Source: an uncultured Caldilineaceae bacterium
Lineage (GTDB): Bacteria > Chloroflexota > Anaerolineae > Caldilineales > Caldilineaceae
Length of the DNA stretch: 64,000 nt
Direction of reading: 5' to 3'
NCBI GenBank assembly: GCA_951813625.1
Contig: CATOTS010000017.1
Location: 1 to 64,000 of the forward strand
Below the pieces are notes generated by a model. The model searched no databases and had not been told where the DNA came from. It worked only from the letters and a program-made list of their open reading frames with translations. The translations under genes were made by a program, and so were the position numbers. This document shows, in pieces, positions 61,847 to 64,000 of the stretch. Positions within the stretch are counted from its first letter, which is position 1. Each line of letters starts with the position of its first letter.

Positions 61847-63484
61847 ATGTCAAACGAAACGACACTGATCCGCAAAGCTCGCATAGTTGACGGATCCGGT
61901 TCGCCGTGGCGGTACGGCGACGTCATGCTGGCCGGTGACCGCATCGCAGCGGTGGCCCCGCCAGGCGCGATTCCGGTCGACAGCTGCGCCGAAGTGGTCG
62001 ACGCCGGCGGACAGGTTGTTAGTCCCGGCTTCGTCGACATTCTCAGCCACTCGATCCTCTCGCTGATGGTGGACGGCCGCAGCCTCTCCAAAATTTCGCA
62101 GGGCGTGACAACCGAGGTAATGGGCGAAGGGTGGACGCCCGCGCCGGTCGGCGGCAGAATCAGCCCGGAGCTGCCCACGCATCAGTTTTCGCAGCTGCTG
62201 GACCCGGCCTGGTCCGAAAGAATGCCCACGTGGAGCCGGTTCCGGGACTGGCCGGAGGCAATGATCGAGCAGGGCGTGTCGCCTAACATCGGCTCATTCC
62301 TGGGCGGCGGTACACTGCGCAAGTACGCCATGGGCATGGACATGCGTCCGCCGACCGACGACGAACTGGCGGTAATGACGCGCGTTACTGCTGAAGCGAT
62401 GGAGGACGGCGCGTTCGGCGTCTCGTTCGCGTTGATCTACCCGCCAAGCAGCTACGCCGACACCGAAGAGATCGTAGCCATCGCCAAGGCGATGCGCCCC
62501 TATCACGGCATCTATATCACGCATCTGCGTTCGGAGGCGGACGCCTTCCTGGAAGGGCTGGAAGAGGCGCTGACAGTCGGCCGCGAGGCCGGCGTGCCGG
62601 TTCAGATCTACCACCTGAAGGCTGCAGGCACGCGCAACTGGCACAAACTGGCCTCGGCGATGGAGCGGATCACGGAGGCCCGCTCGCAGGGAATCGACGT
62701 AACCGCTGATATGTACAGCTATCCTGCTGCGGGCACCGGCCTGACCTCCGTCCTGCCTCCTTGGGCTGCCGCGGGCGACAAACTATACGAGAATCTGGCC
62801 GACCCGGCGATGCGCGCCAGGATCAAAGAGGCGGCGCTGCATCCCAACGGCGAGTGGGAAGCAATGGCCGATCTGGCCGGCCCGCAGGGCGTGATGCCGG
62901 TCGGCTTTCTGAAAAAAGAAAATCTGCGCTATGTCGGCATGCGGCTGTCGGAGATCGCAGCGGAGATGGGCGTGGACTGGCCCGACGCGGCCATGGATCT
63001 GCTGGCGTCGGAGGAGCAGCGCATCAGTTGCTTCTACTTTGTCATGAGCGAAGAGAATCTGCGCCGGAAACTGCAGCAGCCGTGGATCATGATCTCAACC
63101 GACGCCGGAGGTATGGACCCAGCCTGGGCCGCGGAAACGGGGCCCTACCACCCGCGCGCCTACGGCACATATGCACGCGTGTTGGGCAAGTTCGTGCGCG
63201 AAGAGAAGATCATTTCGCTGGAGGACGCGGTGCGCAAGATGTCTTCGGCCCTTTGCGACCGGCTCGGTCTGCGCGACCGGGGACAGCTGCGCGAGGGTTT
63301 CTATGCCGACGTCGTGATCTTCCATCCGGAGACGGTCGGTGACCGGGCCACATTCGCCGAGCCGCATCAGCTCTCGGTCGGCGTGCGCGACGTGTGGGTA
63401 AACGGCGAACGCGTCTACGCCAACGGCGCGCACACCGGCGCCTTGCCGGGTCGAATCGTTAGCGGACCGGGGCGCGCAGACTAG
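61847..63484 (+). CDS. N-acyl-D-amino-acid deacylase/D-aminoacylase-like amidohydrolase
   Basis: A 545-residue amidohydrolase. The N-terminal sandwich (TLIRKARIVDGSGSPWRYGD) precedes the barrel. The strand-1 motif reads VSPGFVDILSHSILSL, where most amidohydrolases have H-x-H; here the first His is Leu, a change seen in part of the D-aminoacylase family. Further metal-site candidates are YITHLRSEADAF (about 228), PVQIYHLKAAG (about 252), and ISTDAGGMDP (about 425). FYADVVIFHPETVGD is the C-terminal signature. ATG 61847 follows AAAAGG. Confidence 0.82.
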   Translation: MSNETTLIRKARIVDGSGSPWRYGDVMLAGDRIAAVAPPGAIPVDSCAEVVDAGGQVVSPGFVDILSHSILSLMVDGRSLSKISQGVTTEVMGEGWTPAPVGGRISPELPTHQFSQLLDPAWSERMPTWSRFRDWPEAMIEQGVSPNIGSFLGGGTLRKYAMGMDMRPPTDDELAVMTRVTAEAMEDGAFGVSFALIYPPSSYADTEEIVAIAKAMRPYHGIYITHLRSEADAFLEGLEEALTVGREAGVPVQIYHLKAAGTRNWHKLASAMERITEARSQGIDVTADMYSYPAAGTGLTSVLPPWAAAGDKLYENLADPAMRARIKEAALHPNGEWEAMADLAGPQGVMPVGFLKKENLRYVGMRLSEIAAEMGVDWPDAAMDLLASEEQRISCFYFVMSEENLRRKLQQPWIMISTDAGGMDPAWAAETGPYHPRAYGTYARVLGKFVREEKIISLEDAVRKMSSALCDRLGLRDRGQLREGFYADVVIFHPETVGDRATFAEPHQLSVGVRDVWVNGERVYANGAHTGALPGRIVSGPGRAD

Positions 63485-63517
63485 ACTGCCTGTCCGCCCA
63501 ACTACTGTGACCGCCTG

Positions 63518-64000
63518 ATGCTTATTTCTGACTCCATCGAAAGTTATCTGGGCAATGCCGAAACCGGGACGCCCTATACGCGGCGGACCTACCGCACGGC
63601 CTTGAATCTCTTCAAGGAATACCTGGAGGAGGTTGGGCTCCCGCCGGAGACAAAAGACCTGGATGACCTGGACGTGGACCGCCTGCTGGCCTTTGCCACG
63701 TGGCTGCTGGACAGGGGCGGCATTGGCCAGCGCACGCTGCATACCTACCTGGCCGCGTTGGTAGGATGGGTGAGCTATCTGCAGGTGCGGGGCTGGCTGC
63801 CGTTCAATTCCCAGGAGCTGGCGCGGCTGCAAGACGGCGTCAAGCGCATACGCCGCAACCAGCGTCCGCCCGAGCTGCTGCCCTATCCGCCGCGCGTGGA
63901 GGAGATGGAGGCGCTGGTCACGGCCGCGCGCGAGACCTCGCTGCGCCGCCCCGACGATGTGCGCGAACAACTGGCCCGCCTACGGGATATTGCCATCGTA
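63518..64000 (+). CDS. Tyrosine recombinase (XerC/D-like), N-terminal part, truncated by window end
   Basis: The frame from ATG 63518 is open to the last base. Residues about 1-95 form a core-binding SAM-like domain (SIESYLGNAETGTPYTRRTY, then GQRTLHTYLAALVGWVSYLQ), typical of phage-integrase/XerD proteins. The catalytic domain begins near EEMEALVTAARETSLRRPDD, and its R-H-R-Y residues lie beyond the window. Likely chromosomal recombinase or integrase; its position at the right edge prevents deciding whether it belongs to a mobile element. Confidence 0.8.
   Translation, partial: MLISDSIESYLGNAETGTPYTRRTYRTALNLFKEYLEEVGLPPETKDLDDLDVDRLLAFATWLLDRGGIGQRTLHTYLAALVGWVSYLQVRGWLPFNSQELARLQDGVKRIRRNQRPPELLPYPPRVEEMEALVTAARETSLRRPDDVREQLARLRDIAIV

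Overview
The window is high-GC bacterial chromosome. Its gene mix (MiaB-family MtaB, UMF1-type MFS transporter, DUF3048 lipoprotein, GlmL-like proteins, PD40 propellers, PhyH dioxygenase, several Gfo/Idh and sugar isomerase genes, GatCA, a NaChBac-type channel) and its TTG/GTG starts and GTGA/ATGA/TTGA overlaps suggest a Chloroflexota (Caldilinea-like) organism. That assignment is inference; there is no rRNA or other marker here to prove it. No rRNA, tRNA or CRISPR array was recognised.

Layout. 0-6.2 kb: end of a HEPN/MNT pair, a sugar-phosphate isomerase, mtaB, an MFS transporter, a MITE-like repeat (A1), an IS3 stub and a one-domain voltage-gated channel. 6.2-7.8 kb: toxin-antitoxin debris, a small membrane protein and a decayed inverted-repeat element. 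7.8-18.1 kb, leftward: pyruvate kinase, a DUF3048 lipoprotein, then a tight four-gene operon (enolase-superfamily enzyme, SelA-like PLP enzyme, class V aminotransferase, fused FAD/Fe-S oxidase) facing a FAH-family hydrolase. 19-26 kb: repeat B1, a DoxX-like/DUF4166 pair, two PD40 propeller paralogues (one frameshifted), an orphan antitoxin and an ABC ATPase pseudogene carrying a 12-bp minisatellite. 26.4-33.1 kb, leftward: a six-gene operon of unknown function (membrane proteins, a zinc-ribbon membrane protein, a GlmL-like protein), followed by a P-loop ATPase fused to a PhoB-type DNA-binding domain. 33.3-38 kb: repeat B2, then isomerase, two Gfo/Idh dehydrogenases and a PhyH dioxygenase. 38-43.3 kb: MurJ, a large secreted LysM-PA14-triple-repeat protein, DUF2905 and a methyltransferase. 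43.3-48.8 kb: nitrate assimilation operon nirA-narK-nasA. 49.4-53.4 kb: repeat A2 and four genes that all carry frameshifts or an internal stop. 53.6-56.2 kb: repeat B3 and an IS66-family element with perfect terminal repeats and an 8-bp target duplication. 56.5-58.6 kb: gatCA behind a strong promoter and an attenuator-like leader. 58.8-64 kb: aminotransferase, subtilisin-like protease, D-aminoacylase-like amidohydrolase, and the start of a tyrosine recombinase running off the end.

Most notable: (1) a 59-bp double-hairpin core present eight times and almost invariant, arranged at three loci as L-(core-spacer)n-core-R with n = 0, 1 and 2, a modular repeat that recalls pneumococcal BOX elements; (2) two ~310-bp MITE-like copies that carry the same core inside ends resembling those of the local IS66 element; (3) a four-segment attenuator ahead of gatCA; (4) the unexplained six-gene membrane operon with its neighbouring ATPase/DNA-binding fusion; (5) a NaChBac-type channel with an Asp-containing selectivity filter.
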